The translations under genes were made by a program, and so were the position numbers. Shown piece after piece: positions 40,401-55,400 of a DNA stretch of 64,000 bases. Below the pieces are notes generated by a model. The model worked only from the letters and a program-made list of their open reading frames with translations, was not told the DNA's origin and did no database searches. Position 1 is the stretch's first letter, and the number at the start of each line of letters is the position of its first letter. The stretch is from Gerris lacustris. Its lineage: Eukaryota > Arthropoda > Insecta > Hemiptera > Gerridae. The stretch is from the NCBI GenBank assembly GCA_951217055.1, contig OX578276.1, forward strand, positions 121,218,979 to 121,282,978. Direction: 5' to 3'.

Positions 40401-43400
40401 ACTTTACCAGTATCTTCAGGATATTTTAAGAGCAAAAATCTTCTTTTTTTATATGATTTGTATTACAAAACTTAACTTATAACTTTAAAGCTTACAACTA
40501 TCCCACTTATACATTTAGTATACGTGTGAATATATATCAGTGAGTGGTTTGATAATAAACAGTAAAGTTTACTAACTTCATTTCGTTTAGCAGAAGAAAG
40601 TTCCACGAATTATGATCAATTTAGAGATAGAAATAAAAAGAGACCTTCTTGTAAGACTATTTAAATACAGTCAGGCTTTTAAAAATAAGTGGACATCAAC
40701 AATACCAGAGAGAATGGGCACAGGAAGTCAGTTGATGTCGCTGGAAAGTGTCTATCTAGTTATTCAAAATCTGCAAAATCCTCGTTCTTCCAGAAGATCT
40801 AATTTGTTTTATATTATTTCTAATATCTTGGTATTTCTCTGTTCAGAAATGGACTTATATATTTTTTTTATACTACACAATCTAGGTTTTTTTCCACAAT
40901 ATTGTAGGGAAATTTTTTAAATTTAATAAAATATTTGATTATAAGGGAAAAATTGAAACTAGTGATTACTAATTTGTTAGTACTAAATTTTATTAGTTAA
41001 AACATACATAATGAAACTTTTCTTAATAAACATATTTTACCAATAAGATTTTACACCTCTAAGGAAAAGGGTTTGTTAATGCACTTTCCTAGATATACAT
41101 TTTCCACAAAATTCAATAATTTTTACACAATAAATCACCAATGTATAAGTAATTGGCTAAGTGTAATTATAATTATTTGATCTATTGTAATTTTGGAAAT
41201 AAGTACTTATTCTGTAATTGGGTTTGGCGTTTCTTTTATTAATACTCAAACTAAACTAATGAAGGAGTGATATCCAACCTCATATTTATGTACATTGCTT
41301 TTATGGCCTTGGTTCAGGTACAATGCTCACGAGTATATTAGTTCATGTTAATGAAGTTAATGCATTGATAAAATTAAAAGACTAGAAAAAAAAGGAAGAA
41401 ATACATACATTCATATTCTTTAATACTGACCTAGAGGAATGTGTTACATGCTAGTTGAATAGCCAGTAAAAAAACCAACTATCTTAGTTAGACACACATA
41501 ATTTATATTAAAATATCATTCTCTAATTAGCTACAAGTAAATTGATCCTTAAATAAATTATTTAAAAGCTCAACCAAAATTAGAGTTTTATGATATGTTA
41601 CTTAAATGGACAGTAGAAAGACTACATACCACCTATCTTCAGACGCATTTAATTTTAAATAAAGTATTTTATAAAAATAAAAGAGATTTGCTATAGGAGA
41701 ATTTCTAGGAACTTAGTTTTAACTACTTAAACCCTTTTCTTTAGATGTCTTTTATTATGTGTTTATTCAATAGAAAAAAAAATGTCTCATTTAAAATCAT
41801 CCACTAAAAAAAGTTTCAAACATTTAGAAGTTATGATTTAATTACATATTATGTATAAACTAGTGTAATGAACCCATGCATGCATTGCATTTAAAAATAT
41901 TGTCTCACATTTCAAATATTAATTTCAATAAATTCCTCTCTCTCAACTTGTTTCATACAGTAATTTATTTGATTTTGATTTACATAAACCAAATAATGTT
42001 AGTTAATACTCAAACACAAAAATGAATAAACATGATTAAAGGTAAACAGAACATGATTATAAGGTATTCAAGTAATTAATTACTAAAGAATAGTAAATAT
42101 TAAAGCCTTCAATGAAATTGATGACATTAATAACCCCCAATATTACTATTTACTGTATTTTGTTGTTAGCATTTCTTGATTCTGATATTTCAGACTTTAT
42201 GTTCTTTTGTGATGAAGGTAGAGGGTTAGCGAGGCAACACCAAACAACACAAATTGCAACATAAAGATTGTGGGACAGATTATCCATACCTGCAACTTCT
42301 ACCTCTGTAAACAGTTGTCCCAAGGTTAGCAATAGTTACATTCCTGGTATCATTTTACACATCAATAGGTCAATCCTTATCAAGAGGATACCAAAAAGGA
42401 TATTATGTGCCAGATAAATTTGAACCTTTAAATAACTTGTTCTTTTATTCTTATCAGTACATTTACATTATACTCAATTTTATGGTTTTTAAATTTTCTT
42501 GTATGGCTGGACTAACAAGTCTTGGTTTTATTATTGTAATTTTAACCGTTTATATATTTTTAATAAAAGTAACAGTATATTACTGTTTTACAGTTTGATG
42601 GTATTGTATATTAATAAATTTTTGTAAACCACGTGAATCTTGAAGGGTAGAATTGTGGACTTGACTAAATGAACTAGAGATTTAGCTCGGAAAGTCCAAA
42701 TTTTCTAGAATTGTTATTAGTCAAGAAAGTTAAAAGTCCTAAATAGTAATTGAAAGTGATATGCAAAATTCTTAACTTAAATATTTAACTCCATGCATGA
42801 CTCAAAACTGGACATTTTAAGTTGGGAACCTCAATTATTATTATCATTTATTTAATAACTCAGGTTTTACGTAATATTTTTTTAATAAACAAAACACCAT
42901 ATGTGTGCTAATATGAGCCATATGTTGGGAAACATTACTGTAAAAAAAAAAAGTATTTGTTTAGCCAATTATGTGCCTATAAGACAGTCATGCCCCGACA
43001 GATAAAGACAGGTAAAAAGGTAAGACCGGTTTTAGTTTTAATAATGTATGACATGAAAAAATATCCAAACATTTTGCAATTATGATCCATGTACAGACAC
43101 AGCAGGTAGAAACTATAAAGGCTAAAAATTAATCCCACTTAAAGTTTATACAAGTTGGAGATAGTAGGGTAAACAAAAATGCTAAAATTAATTTAAAATT
43201 ACGTATGCCAACATAATCTCAAATGTTGGCATTATCAAAATATACAGACACAGTTGACTTACGAAGGAATGAGTGGAGGCTGTGATTGCTGAGATGGTCT
43301 GCCGGGGGGCGGAGCATTAGGTCCTGGTCTGTTAGGAATAGCTGGTGCAGGTCTAGTAGAGGTGGGAGGTGGGGGCGGAGCCCTGGATGCACTAAGAGGA

Positions 43401-46400
43401 CCTCCTGGCCCAGGACCTACTCCACGCCTCGCTCCGCCCGGGCTAGGTGGAGATAACCTGTCATTAGATACTCTATTATGCCTCAGAAAATATCAATACT
43501 AAACAATTTATTTATCATAGCAAATATCTACCTTACTTCTCTTTCTATTGAATTAACAATATGTTTCATAAAAACCAACAGATTCTAATTTTTCTTCTTT
43601 AAGGATAAGAGATACAAAAAGTTTGAGAATCACAACAAATTCACTTTTTTGATGGTTTTAGCAATTCATATTGTGTTATTGATAAAAAGTTGTCCCTTGA
43701 CAGGTCTAATGCAATAGTCTAATAAAAGATATATGGAGATTAAGGATCATTTTTAGGCATCACTAAAGCCTATTCTTTCCTTAATTTGAGTAATTATGAA
43801 AACTGATAAGCTTTCTACATCTTAGATTAGCTATATCTACATAAAATGCAATTTAAATATCCTTTCTCAGTAGTAAAGCATTTAAATATAGAATTTAATT
43901 AATTGTACGCAGAGTTTGTACCTAGGGTTATCTAGTGATGAAGCAAGAAAGTCATTTTTAACTGGAGGAGGTAAAGGAGTCGTAACTGTGGCCATAGAGA
44001 CATCTCCAATGATCCTGAGAGCCTCCTTACAGGCATGGTACATTCTTAGCATCTCTTCTCTCTTTAGGGCTTCTTCGGGGCTCTCTTCCATCATTTGTGA
44101 CTGCACAAAAAAAAAAAAAGTTATGAGTGTATCTAATTGATATTGTATAATTAAGTAGATCAGTCATAAAACGGTAGTGCTCCAACTCTTGTTCTTATTG
44201 TTTATCCCAATCAACATATTAGAAATCAGGTAATTGCAGAGAGAGAGGGATCAGTGCCAGCACATCTACTTGATATGACTATCAGAGTGAAACATGCCTT
44301 TGGAATCAAACCAGATAAGTTAGTGTTAGGACAATGGCTTCAGGCAAATGTGATAACCACTCTGCTGCACTCAACCTATACTATTTTCTCTTTTAGTGCA
44401 TATTCTATCAACACTTTACTTCACCTGAGCATTAAAAAATAAGTGACTTTAAGATAATTAACTCGTGATCTTTTGTAGAAATAATGCTGTGTTTCTTGCT
44501 TATTCATCTAAGTCAACAGGTAATATAGTATATATTAATATAATATAATATAATATAATATAATATTAATATAATATAATATAATATAATATAATATTAA
44601 TTATATTATATTAATTATATAATATAATATAATATAATATAATAATATAATAATAATATAATATTATATTATATAAATATATTATAATATTAATATAATA
44701 TAATATATTTAATATTATAATAATATAATAATACACTAAATATAGCAAAAACTCTTAAATACCTGATCTCCAGAAGCATACAGGTGAGCAAGAAGTTCAC
44801 CATTGATAAAATCCTTGGAATTATTGATAATTAAATGCATTATAGTTTTAGGTACGAGGTCCCTTGTTGTCTTGGTGACTATCTTCATGTAGGAATCGAC
44901 TAGATTACGAATAGTTTCAACCTGACGCTCTAGCATAGGATCTATTGACGATGTTCCTTCGCCACCACCCTGTGAAGTCAGTAAATGCCATTATAAAATT
45001 AATATATCTGTATTAAACCGGCAAAATAACAAAATTAACTAAAATTATTAATAAATAAATTATGAGTTTAAAAGGCCCTGTTTAATTATGATGATGTGTC
45101 GAGTGATGATGGAATGTTAAGGTGTGAAATAAGTAAGATGAGTTAATCCAAGATATTACGAGACTTTTTTCCCTTCTCTATTTTAAGGTCACCATCAGTC
45201 TATTTATTGCTTAAACAACCAAATCACTCAACATATCAACTAGAATTATTAGTATAGCAAATTAAATTTAATTTGAATAAACTTTCAGAGGAGGGTTTGT
45301 GAGTTCTTTCTTATTATTTGTAAAAAAAACAACAAATAATAGAGCTTTCTCTAAATCAGCAAAACTCAAGGACAACATTACTTTTCTTTCCACAATATAT
45401 ATAGAGGATAAAACTTTCTGAATAACACCAAAGAAAAGTATCAAACTGTGTTTTATACAGAATTTTAAGTCCATAGTTATCTGGAAGAGAAGTTATGTCA
45501 TCATTAAGTACCTTAACCCTGAATTTTATAGATATGTCCAGGTTGTAAAAAGGTATATAGGTACACCCAAAAGGTTTAGTAATATAAGGCACCTTAGCAG
45601 CACCATACTTTTTCACTTTCTTAAGTCGTCAATATTACATATATTGAAAAAAAAAAAAAAGTAAGGGGTGTTTCTACAGGTCATTTGGAGCTAAAAAAAC
45701 TCGTATAAGATATAGCCCAAATCTAAACGGAGTAGGAGCTACTAGCAAAAAAAGATTGTTAAAATCTATCTACCTATACCCAAAAAAATATTAATCTTGC
45801 AACTATGAATGACCAATCGTTATAAAATGGTTTATACTTAAGTTGACTGTTTGCTTATTAGAGCTGTTTGAAAACAAAAAAAAAAAAAAAATTAAAAACT
45901 TTGAGCCCACATATCACTATTGAGAGAAATGCGTACAAAGTTAAGAAAAGTTAATGCTATTAATAATCTTTAAAGCGATACCAAATACTTAAAGATATTC
46001 CAACTCTAATTGGGCAAACAAACCATTGTTGCAAAACAAAACATATCATACTTGCTGGCGTAGGAAAAAATGTGGTAGTTCTCACTTGTTCCAAAATTAA
46101 TATTTTTTGAGTTAAGGAAAATTATTTTGGTAATAGTCGATTGATTTTAAGCCTTTTTTGTTTATAGCTCCTATACTGTTGATAATTGGGTTATAAGCAT
46201 ATATATGAACTCTTTTGCTCCAAATGACCAGTAGAAACACCCCTTTCAATTTGGTCATCTGAAACTGATACACCCTGTATATATGTATTCAAATAGTATA
46301 CCCAAATTCAATGTATTCAAATAGTAAGGTCCCCCCCCCCCCAACTGAATAATTTAATTGCTTAAATAATTTTACATTTTAAGAAATTAATAAATAAAAG

Positions 46401-49400
46401 TGGTTCTTTAAGATAAGACAAAATTATATTATTAAACAAACAATAAAATAAAAAGCCAAAAAGAAAAATTATTATTATTATTATTATTATTTTTTTTTTT
46501 TTACTTATAATTAACTAAATTATATTTTAATTTGTCTAATTCTTGTTAATATTAGTTTTCAAACCATTTACTCAATTTTATGGCCTCTTAGAAAGTTACC
46601 ATCTTTACATGATCATTTTTATTTTGTACAATTGTTTTGTTTTTCAAGTAAAAATATAAAAAGTAAGAGATGGAAATAAGTTCTGTCATAATTTTTTAAC
46701 ATGGTTTTACTCTTTTTTTCCACATGAAATAATAAAATAGAATAGGCAGCTTCCATAAAAGATATCACAGGTTTTTGTGAAATTTGACCCCCTTTCCCCA
46801 CAAGGATTAAAGCTACTTATATCCAGAGACTGGCACTTTAAAATATTATTTAAATTTAAAAACAGTCAGCTTTACAGCCATAGCTTAAAAAAACAAAGAC
46901 AAAAAAGGTTGCTGAATTAAAAACTTTTTTGTTATTAAGACCCAGTGAACAATTCTGCTGACCCCCCCCCCCCCCCCCCCCCCCCAAATCCTATGAACAT
47001 TTATGGAAGCAGCCTAGAGTAGTAAAAAACCTTATACTTACTTTATTTAATTTTGATTTAAGATATACAATTAGTTAATAATATGTGTGATTATATTTGT
47101 GTTTATGTAAATACTTGTAATTACTATAAATATACTAATAAAAACCATGCATTTAATAATTTAAGCTTTACTAATTACATGCTGCTAATAGGCGCTACTG
47201 TTCTGTTTACTCTAATATGTTTATTAAGTGGATTTATTTAGACCTAAAAATATAAATATAATTTTGATAATTATTCAAATTGGCTGTTAAAAGAGTAACC
47301 CCATTTTATGTTTAGGTGTATGCTATATTGGCCGCCAGCCCCACCTTGAACATATTCAGTGTGAAATTTCCAAAAACTATACAATTGTCAGAAGTACAGA
47401 GAAACACACCTGTGAACCGGATTTATTTTATCCAGCCAGTTATCGTTAGACAAACAAATAAACAAACAATCTCACAAACTTTTAGAATACGTCTCTGAAA
47501 TGAAGAACTTACTAAGCTCGTTCAATTAATTAGTGTTTAAAGAGGGCTTAGTTTTGATATAACTATGAGAACAAGCTGTACTTGATCTGAAGTATATACT
47601 TGATAAATATAAATCTTAACTTCCCAGAGAGGCAAGATATGAACTACAGTGGAACTTCAGTTTACACATGACTCTGTGCGATAACAATTCGATTCCTGAC
47701 AAAATAATGCTTTCAGTTTGCAATCAGAATTTTGGATTAAAGCAGCCAGAAAGAACATGCTTACATTTTCTACTTCTTGCTTGAAATACTATAAGCAATT
47801 TAAAGAAAGAAGTAGAATACAAAGATGATAAAGGGTCGTTTTCTTAGGGTCTTAAACAGATTAATATATTTGACTTACATTGATTCTTAAGGGAATAATG
47901 GCTTCGGTTTACAAACAACTCGGTTTTATGGAACGGATTATGTTCATAAACCGAGGTTCCACTATATTCAGTTGGTTCCATGATACTAAATATCATAGTG
48001 AATAAAAACTCAGAGCAAAATTGATCAGTTTGTAGACAATATATGTCTATACATACATTTTATTTTATTTTTTAATAAATTTTGCACACAAGGTTTTACC
48101 CACTACATGCTAAACGTGTGTTCCAAAAAATATCTAACTTATCAACAATAAAACACTCTAAAAAAGGTGACAACTAATTTAAGCATTTATTATTAGTGAT
48201 GATAGAAAACTAGGTGGTTATTCCTCTAAAACATCTAAACTGATATCATGATCTTATTTTATGAAATCATAAAACTTACTAAACATAATATAACTATCCC
48301 TAAACATCTTCTCTAACCTTTATGCAAATGGGACTATAAATAATGAATCAAGATAGGTATAAATAAATACAGATCGAATAACAGTCAATAACACACTTTA
48401 CACAGAGAAAAGCATTAGAGAAAACACTGTATATTGCACTTTATTAGAATTTTTATTTTACTGTATATTGTAAAGTTAATAGTTAAAAAACATTCAGGAG
48501 AATAGGAACATATTTTCCCTGCTCTAGCAATTATCCAAAAAATGTGATACCATAAAAATCTGAAAGACCATGGACAAACTATTATAGATGTCATCTAAGT
48601 AGATCCTGAGTGATGATTTATGCTTGCTTGTTAAGTGATTGCTAGTATTTATTTGGGTTATCTGTATCTGTAGACCAACTGTATTATGGCCAACATGCAG
48701 AAAACAATAAAGCATTGGCAAAAAGGTATTTTTAAAGCATTCCTAATTCTAAAACAAGAGGCTGATCTATATAAACCAAACAGAGTTGTGAATTCTTTTG
48801 ACAATTCTCCAATACAGCCTGATCTAAAAAGCTTGAAGCTTGAAATACAGTACAATTTCTATTAAATTCAAAATGAATATACCTTAAGGTGAAAACAGTA
48901 CATTTTTAGTTCCAAAAACTATTAATTATAATTTAAAAAATTATATACAGTGGAATTTATATTCCACTGTCAGTGGATTTAAAATTCTAAAAGATGTGTC
49001 TTTTGGACACTTCTGAATAGAGGTAAAATAATAAAAGATAATAGTACATTACGCGTCGAGTGCGGAAAGTAGCATTTTGCATGCGAGTGTGGAGTTTGCA
49101 CCCGAGCGATAGCGAGGGTGGTAAAACCACACGAGCAATGCAAAATGCCGTTTTCGCACGAGTTGCGTACAGTACTTTATCTACGATTGTTAGATTTAAA
49201 TAATAAATACAGAAACAAATAAACTTGCTGTATGTAAGTTCGTATCTCTCTCTTGATAAAGATGGCATTAATTCATTAGTTGTATTTTTTGCCGAATTAA
49301 TTATTGCTGGAGGATTATTATTCTCCACATTTTCGTCAAAGTCACTTGATTCACTCATTGTTTTTCACTAAAAACTCGATATAAACAGTTACTTTAATAA

Positions 49401-52400
49401 AAGAACACCAAATTAGTTTTGTTAAATGTAAACAAACTCACTAATCGTGCGTAAAGCTGAAGAATTCCTCACCGCACTAGTGCGCACTCCTTTACCGCAC
49501 TAGTGCGGTAAAGAAGGAATTATTCAGAACTATGAGACGCGCATACGCAATGAATACAAGTACGTAAATAATCACTTTCTACGCATCTAAACAAAGATAT
49601 AATGTTTATATTTCGTATCAATCGTAGATAAACTTATTTACCACCATGTTTACAGGTAGTTTTAATTGCTGAGCTTGTTTATCTCCATTTAAGGGTGGAA
49701 TTTTGGAATTTCCCAAGTTTGCCAGAAAGGGGATAATTTGAAGAAGCTGGTCTCATCTGACTTTAACATTTTTACTAAAAAAGAGCTTATGACCTTGGCT
49801 AAAAATACATATTACTTCAAAGACCCAAAAATTTAATTAAAAAGGAAAGAGAGTACATTTATGGGTGCTTAATAAAATTCACTCAAATTAAAGCAACTAT
49901 ATAAAATATTAAATAAAGTGAACTACTATAACTTACTTCTATTTAAATACTGTTAATAGTGTGAGTTAAAAGACACTATACCTAAGTTAAGGGATAAGTT
50001 TTAAACTAAAGCAAGTTGTCCCAATATAAATATAATAATATTAATACAAAGGAGATTATTTCTTATATTACAAGAAATTTGTTGTTGTGAAAGCCTATTT
50101 GTTACAATAAATAAAGTTCTAAATACATATAATAATAATTCTTTAACATACATATTATACAAGAATGTGGGTAATTTTTAAGGCTTAAGCATCAAGAATT
50201 AAGGATCATATTTGGATATTAAATTTTATTTTATAATTAATAGCATCTAGTGGTTGTAAATACCTATTCTTAAAATATGATTTTCTTATTTATAAAAAAA
50301 ATTGAGCTCTCACTAATACAAATATATACAAGAGATAAAGGTGTTCCGACATCTTAACAAACTTGGTTACATGATTAAAAAATTATTTTAAATATTCGAT
50401 ATTAAAGATATATTTGTAAGAAAAAAGTAAATTTTTTGTCTTGGTGAAAAAAAAAACCACCACTGAAAACTAATTAATTCACATTAACAAGCAAAAAAGT
50501 GAGGCCGACCAAGAAAAAAAAAAATGTTTATTTCATCCCCCTATTGTTTTCAATTCTTGCTGAAGTACAGCAAAAGTTTTACTCAGTCAGACCCCCAAAT
50601 ATATATCCCTTATTCATGAAACTTCAATTTGTAACATGTGTATTAAATATAAATATATATTTAATAAATAATTTATATGACAAATATTTTACTCAAGCAT
50701 ATTGTACATGTATGTTTTAATTAAGTGTAAATTTGTATGCTTAAGTGTACAGTAATAAAATTTTAATTCTCACAGGATATAAAATAATTGTAATATCTCA
50801 ATTTATACATAAGCTAAATAGCAAATTATTTCAAATAAAAAAACAGTATTTTTACTAAAATGAGTTCATAATCAAGTTGAGATTTGTAAAATGTGTGGTA
50901 TGCAGTGTATGAGCAACAAATATGGGCATTCATTTATTTCTGCTAACAAGGCAACACTGTGTTGTATGGTGAGAGACTTTTGTAGAATATCTAATAGATC
51001 AATACAAATTTGGTCCCAATTAAGTTTACTATAAATGCTATTTATTTTATTGCTTCAGAGCTTACCGAAGGTAACGGAAGCTAACTACGGTCACATATCT
51101 TAAAAACAACTCGGCTGATTTTAATGATATTTATATGATAGGCCATAATTAGCCCGTTGATGTTCCCTTATAAGTATTAACCTTGTGTGCCCATTTGTTT
51201 CTCTTCCACAAGCACACAAAAATACATTTATTTATACACCTACATCTTCAAAAGTACTCATCTGATTTTTATGAAATTGAATAGCTTGTCAAATGTAGAC
51301 TCAAAAGATAGCTCTGGATTAATTTTAACCATCTTTAAATTTTTCTAAATTGATATGAATTCTTGTAAAATATCAAAACAATTTTGACATTTTTTTAAAA
51401 AAATGGGGGAAAATTAAATGAATTTGACAATAATAGGTGGTAAAAACATAAAATAATCATTGCAAAATAGGATGCATGGAAGCTATGTGCCACACTAATT
51501 GGAAAACTATTTTTTTATGTGTTAATAATTAGCTATTTTTTTGCACTTCGGATCATGATAGTAATATTTAAAATAAACAGATCGTCCAAGGGCATGGCAG
51601 TGTTGATAAATAAAAACCTTAACTAGTTTTTAAATTGGTGAAGGGCCCTTGCAATTGCAGTATAAAAAGTGTTAAAGGGTTGTTAATATGTTTTCCAGTT
51701 GTTTATTTGTTTAGTTTTAACTTAAAAAAGAGAGGTTATTTTGTATCAATTTGAATATTCTATAGATTTCCCAGGCAATTGTATATAAATCTTAATCTTC
51801 CTAAGGGAACTGAGTCTGAGATGTATAGAATTTCTATTACTGTAAGCTAACATTATACCTTATTAGTACTCACTCCTACCCATAGCAAAGGCCAAACTTT
51901 TTTGTGATTCATACAACTAAAGACACGGACTTCTCCCAGATAATTAAATTTATAAATTAAAGTAATTAATATTTAGCTAATAATTAATTATTTAGCTCTT
52001 TTCTTAAAAAGTTCAATTTTTAACAAGTAAATTCTTACATGTGATTTATATTTATGAATACAAACAGATATAGTCACCTACTTATGTAAACTTCCAAGAA
52101 TAGTAAAGGCCTAAATAATAGTACAGTAGAATCTCGACCAACTGTCAAGCACGGGACCGGAACCTTGAAGGATAATCGAAAAGACGATTAAGTGAGAAAG
52201 AAGAAAATTTCAGGGCAAAAAGTGGCAAGTTATTTTTATTTTTGACTAAGGGCACGAAACTTTGTCAAACTAAAAGTTAAAAATGTCTTAGCTCATCTAA
52301 GCACTTTCTGAGCTTAATAATTGACAGGTAGAGCCTTTATGTTACACACCGGGTATGTGTTGGGGTAGCAGGGGACCGAGCGAAGTTGAAGAATGGGGGA

Positions 52401-55400
52401 TTCCCTTGGCAGGTGAGCCTGAGGGTTAAGCGAAAAAGACGGTAAATGGGGAGACGGATAATTGAGGTTCTACTGTATGTAATAATAGGCAAACAATTAT
52501 ACTCACAATTGGTATTAACTTTTGACACTCTGATTGGCCAACCTGTATGAGGAAAAAAATAAAGCCACTAGGCCTGTGGGAGGGATGGGACCAGTGACAT
52601 TTTCATTTGCCTATTGGCCCAAATTTTTGGAGTTCAAAATAGAGTGCTCTCATTGGCTACCCTCCACATTATTTCAATTTTCCTGTGCTATCAAAAGTTA
52701 ATACTAATTGTAAAAAGACTATAGTGTTTATCACAGTTTTTTATTATTAATAATAAATAACATTTGTATTTTGTACCCCTTAACTAAAAAAGAAAAATCC
52801 TAAGTTGAAAACTGTAATTTACAACTTTTTTTTAACTTCACAGCAATATTTTATCAAGATATAAGTTTTAAATATAATATGAGACCTAATGCTGGATTAG
52901 TAGAATATCAGATAAAATTATAATAGTTTTATGTTAGTATAAAACACAACAGGCAGCAACAATTAGCAACAATTAAATTAATTAATTTAAAATTAAAGAA
53001 CATTATTCATATATGAGTTTTCTTTCTTCTAGTCTTCTAGTAGTTGGGTCTTTTAGGATATAATAAGTACAAATTTACTTTTCAATTATGGATATATTTT
53101 GAACTTCTTGGTCATCTTCAGACCTAAAACATCGAAACATCGTACACATGAGATTTATACAAAAAGTTTACACTATTAATACGTCAAAAGCTACAATAAC
53201 TAATAAATTAAGTTTTTTATAGTAAGCGATATCAAATAAAATATAAAAAATAAAATATACAACATCTTACATAGATTGAAAATGTAAATTTTTTTTTGTC
53301 ATTATGTTGGAAAAAAAGATAAATAAAAAACTTAATTTATTAGTTATTGTAGCTTTTGACGTATTAATAGTGTAAACTTTTTATATAAACCTCATGCGTA
53401 AGATGTTTCGATGTTTTAAGCCTGAAGATGACCAAGAAGGTCGAAATATAGCCATAATTGAAAAGTAAATTTGTACTTATTATACCCTAAAAGACCCAAC
53501 TACTCCAAAAATAAATTATTGATATAGATGTTTAGTGCAAAAGCACAGCACTTGTAAAAACCATAAATAATATTATTGTGCAAATCAAAATCCATAATAA
53601 GAATTGTCTTAAGTCTTATTTTGCCTATAAGCTACCTCTTTAATGTGTTGCAAGTGCAAAGTGAGCTATTTTCTTGTATGCTTTATACATGTTTTCCTCT
53701 GGACAACTTCTTCAGTGAGTAAACTGATCTAAAATATTATTTTTTTACTTTTTAGCAAAAGGTGGTATACCTAACATTGAAAGAATTTGATTTTTTCAAA
53801 ATGTATTCTTAATTTTTAAATTAAATTATCCATTTAATAATTTGATTATTAAATGTTTTGTTACAGGGGGGATTTTGTAACTTTTTGACATACAGGAGAG
53901 CCTTCGTAAACTGTTAGTCACGGGACCGGAGCCTGGACAGATAATTGAAAAGATGGTTAAGCAAGAGAGAGAGAAGAAAATTTTAAGGATAAAGTGACAT
54001 TTTTAACTAGGGGCTCAAAAACTTCAAGAGTTTAAAATATCTTGGCTAATTCTTGCCCTTTTAGAGAGATAGTATCTTCATGATCACACACTGGGTGGGA
54101 TGGGGTGGCCTGTCAGTTAAGCAAGAAAGACGGTAAATCTGGAGACGGATATCCAAAATTGACTTAAATTCAACTGGAATATTTATCAAAATATGTCATA
54201 GTGAATCTGTAAAGTGATGCCAGCGGTGTTTGTGGCCGAGGGATCAATTCTGTAACTTTAGAACATCCTTTTTATGTGATCATATAATAAAATTTGTTAT
54301 GAAGCTACACGTGCAGCCAGTCAACGTGAATCTGTAACTTTGCTTATTGAAAAATTACAAAAAAGTTTGATGATAAATTGTGAGTGATACATTACAAAAA
54401 GGGAGGTTTCAAAGTAGCAGAATTGACCCCAGATGTATTTGTTTTAAAAGTATACCATGATAATATAAATTTTAAACCAAACATATGGTTCAAACAAAAT
54501 ATGATAAAATAATAATAATTTATAAAACAAGTACAGATAAAACATTAAATATAAAGGTAAATATCGGGACAACCTAAACAAAGAAAATTAACAAGCTACT
54601 TAATCTACACTATAATGAGTGCATAAGTAATAAGTAATAACAAATGACGAAGAAAACCAACCTCATAATTTCCCTGGAAGTAAAAAATAAAAAATAATGA
54701 CTATAGATAATCGCTTATAACAAATCTATTTAAGACCTTGTTTATTCGCTGGAGTAAGTGATAACTATAAAGCTTTAAATTGTATTTTATAATTTTGAGC
54801 AACAAATAAAATGTAACACTTATCCAAGGTGTCATAAAGGAATGTGACACATTCCTTTTTTACAAATAAATTGGCCAGATAAAGGACAATTTAAACAAGT
54901 CCAAATCAATATGATTTGACAATTAATTAATTAATAATTATTATTTTTAATTTATTTTTTTTTATTTTTTTTTAATTAAGTCATTTAAATATGATTCTAA
55001 CCATAAAACCTATATGTCATCGGCTAATTGAATAATCTATATTAAGATCTAATATGATAGTTTTGTGATATATTTTTATCAGTGATAAAAGAGTATTTGC
55101 CAACCATTACATATCATACTTACTTAAGCACAATATAGAAAATGTCAATAATGTTTTTCTTTTATTACTTTTCCATTATTTATTTGGGTGGAAAACCAAT
55201 TACTGACTTATTGCTATTTTTAAATGCCCATCTTTAATTTCTCTTAGTAACTCTTAAATGAACAAGAATCAAGCCAGTGTATAAAATTAGTAAATTATGT
55301 TGAATAGGAGTGGTTATGACTCAAATGGATGTAAAATCTGTGGCACCAGTGAAGAAGTGACGGTTTTGCATCTCGACTCATGTCCTGCATTAGAGGACAT

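Larger units (their letters stand above)
54154..55311. other. Dynamin intron containing the GNYE microexon block
   Basis: Apart from the duplicated microexon block (54565-54745) no other feature was supported. Confidence 0.5.

Noticed and set aside
40612..40920. 102-codon plus-strand frame in the dynamin intron
   Set aside because: No similarity recognised and no codon pattern different from the intron.
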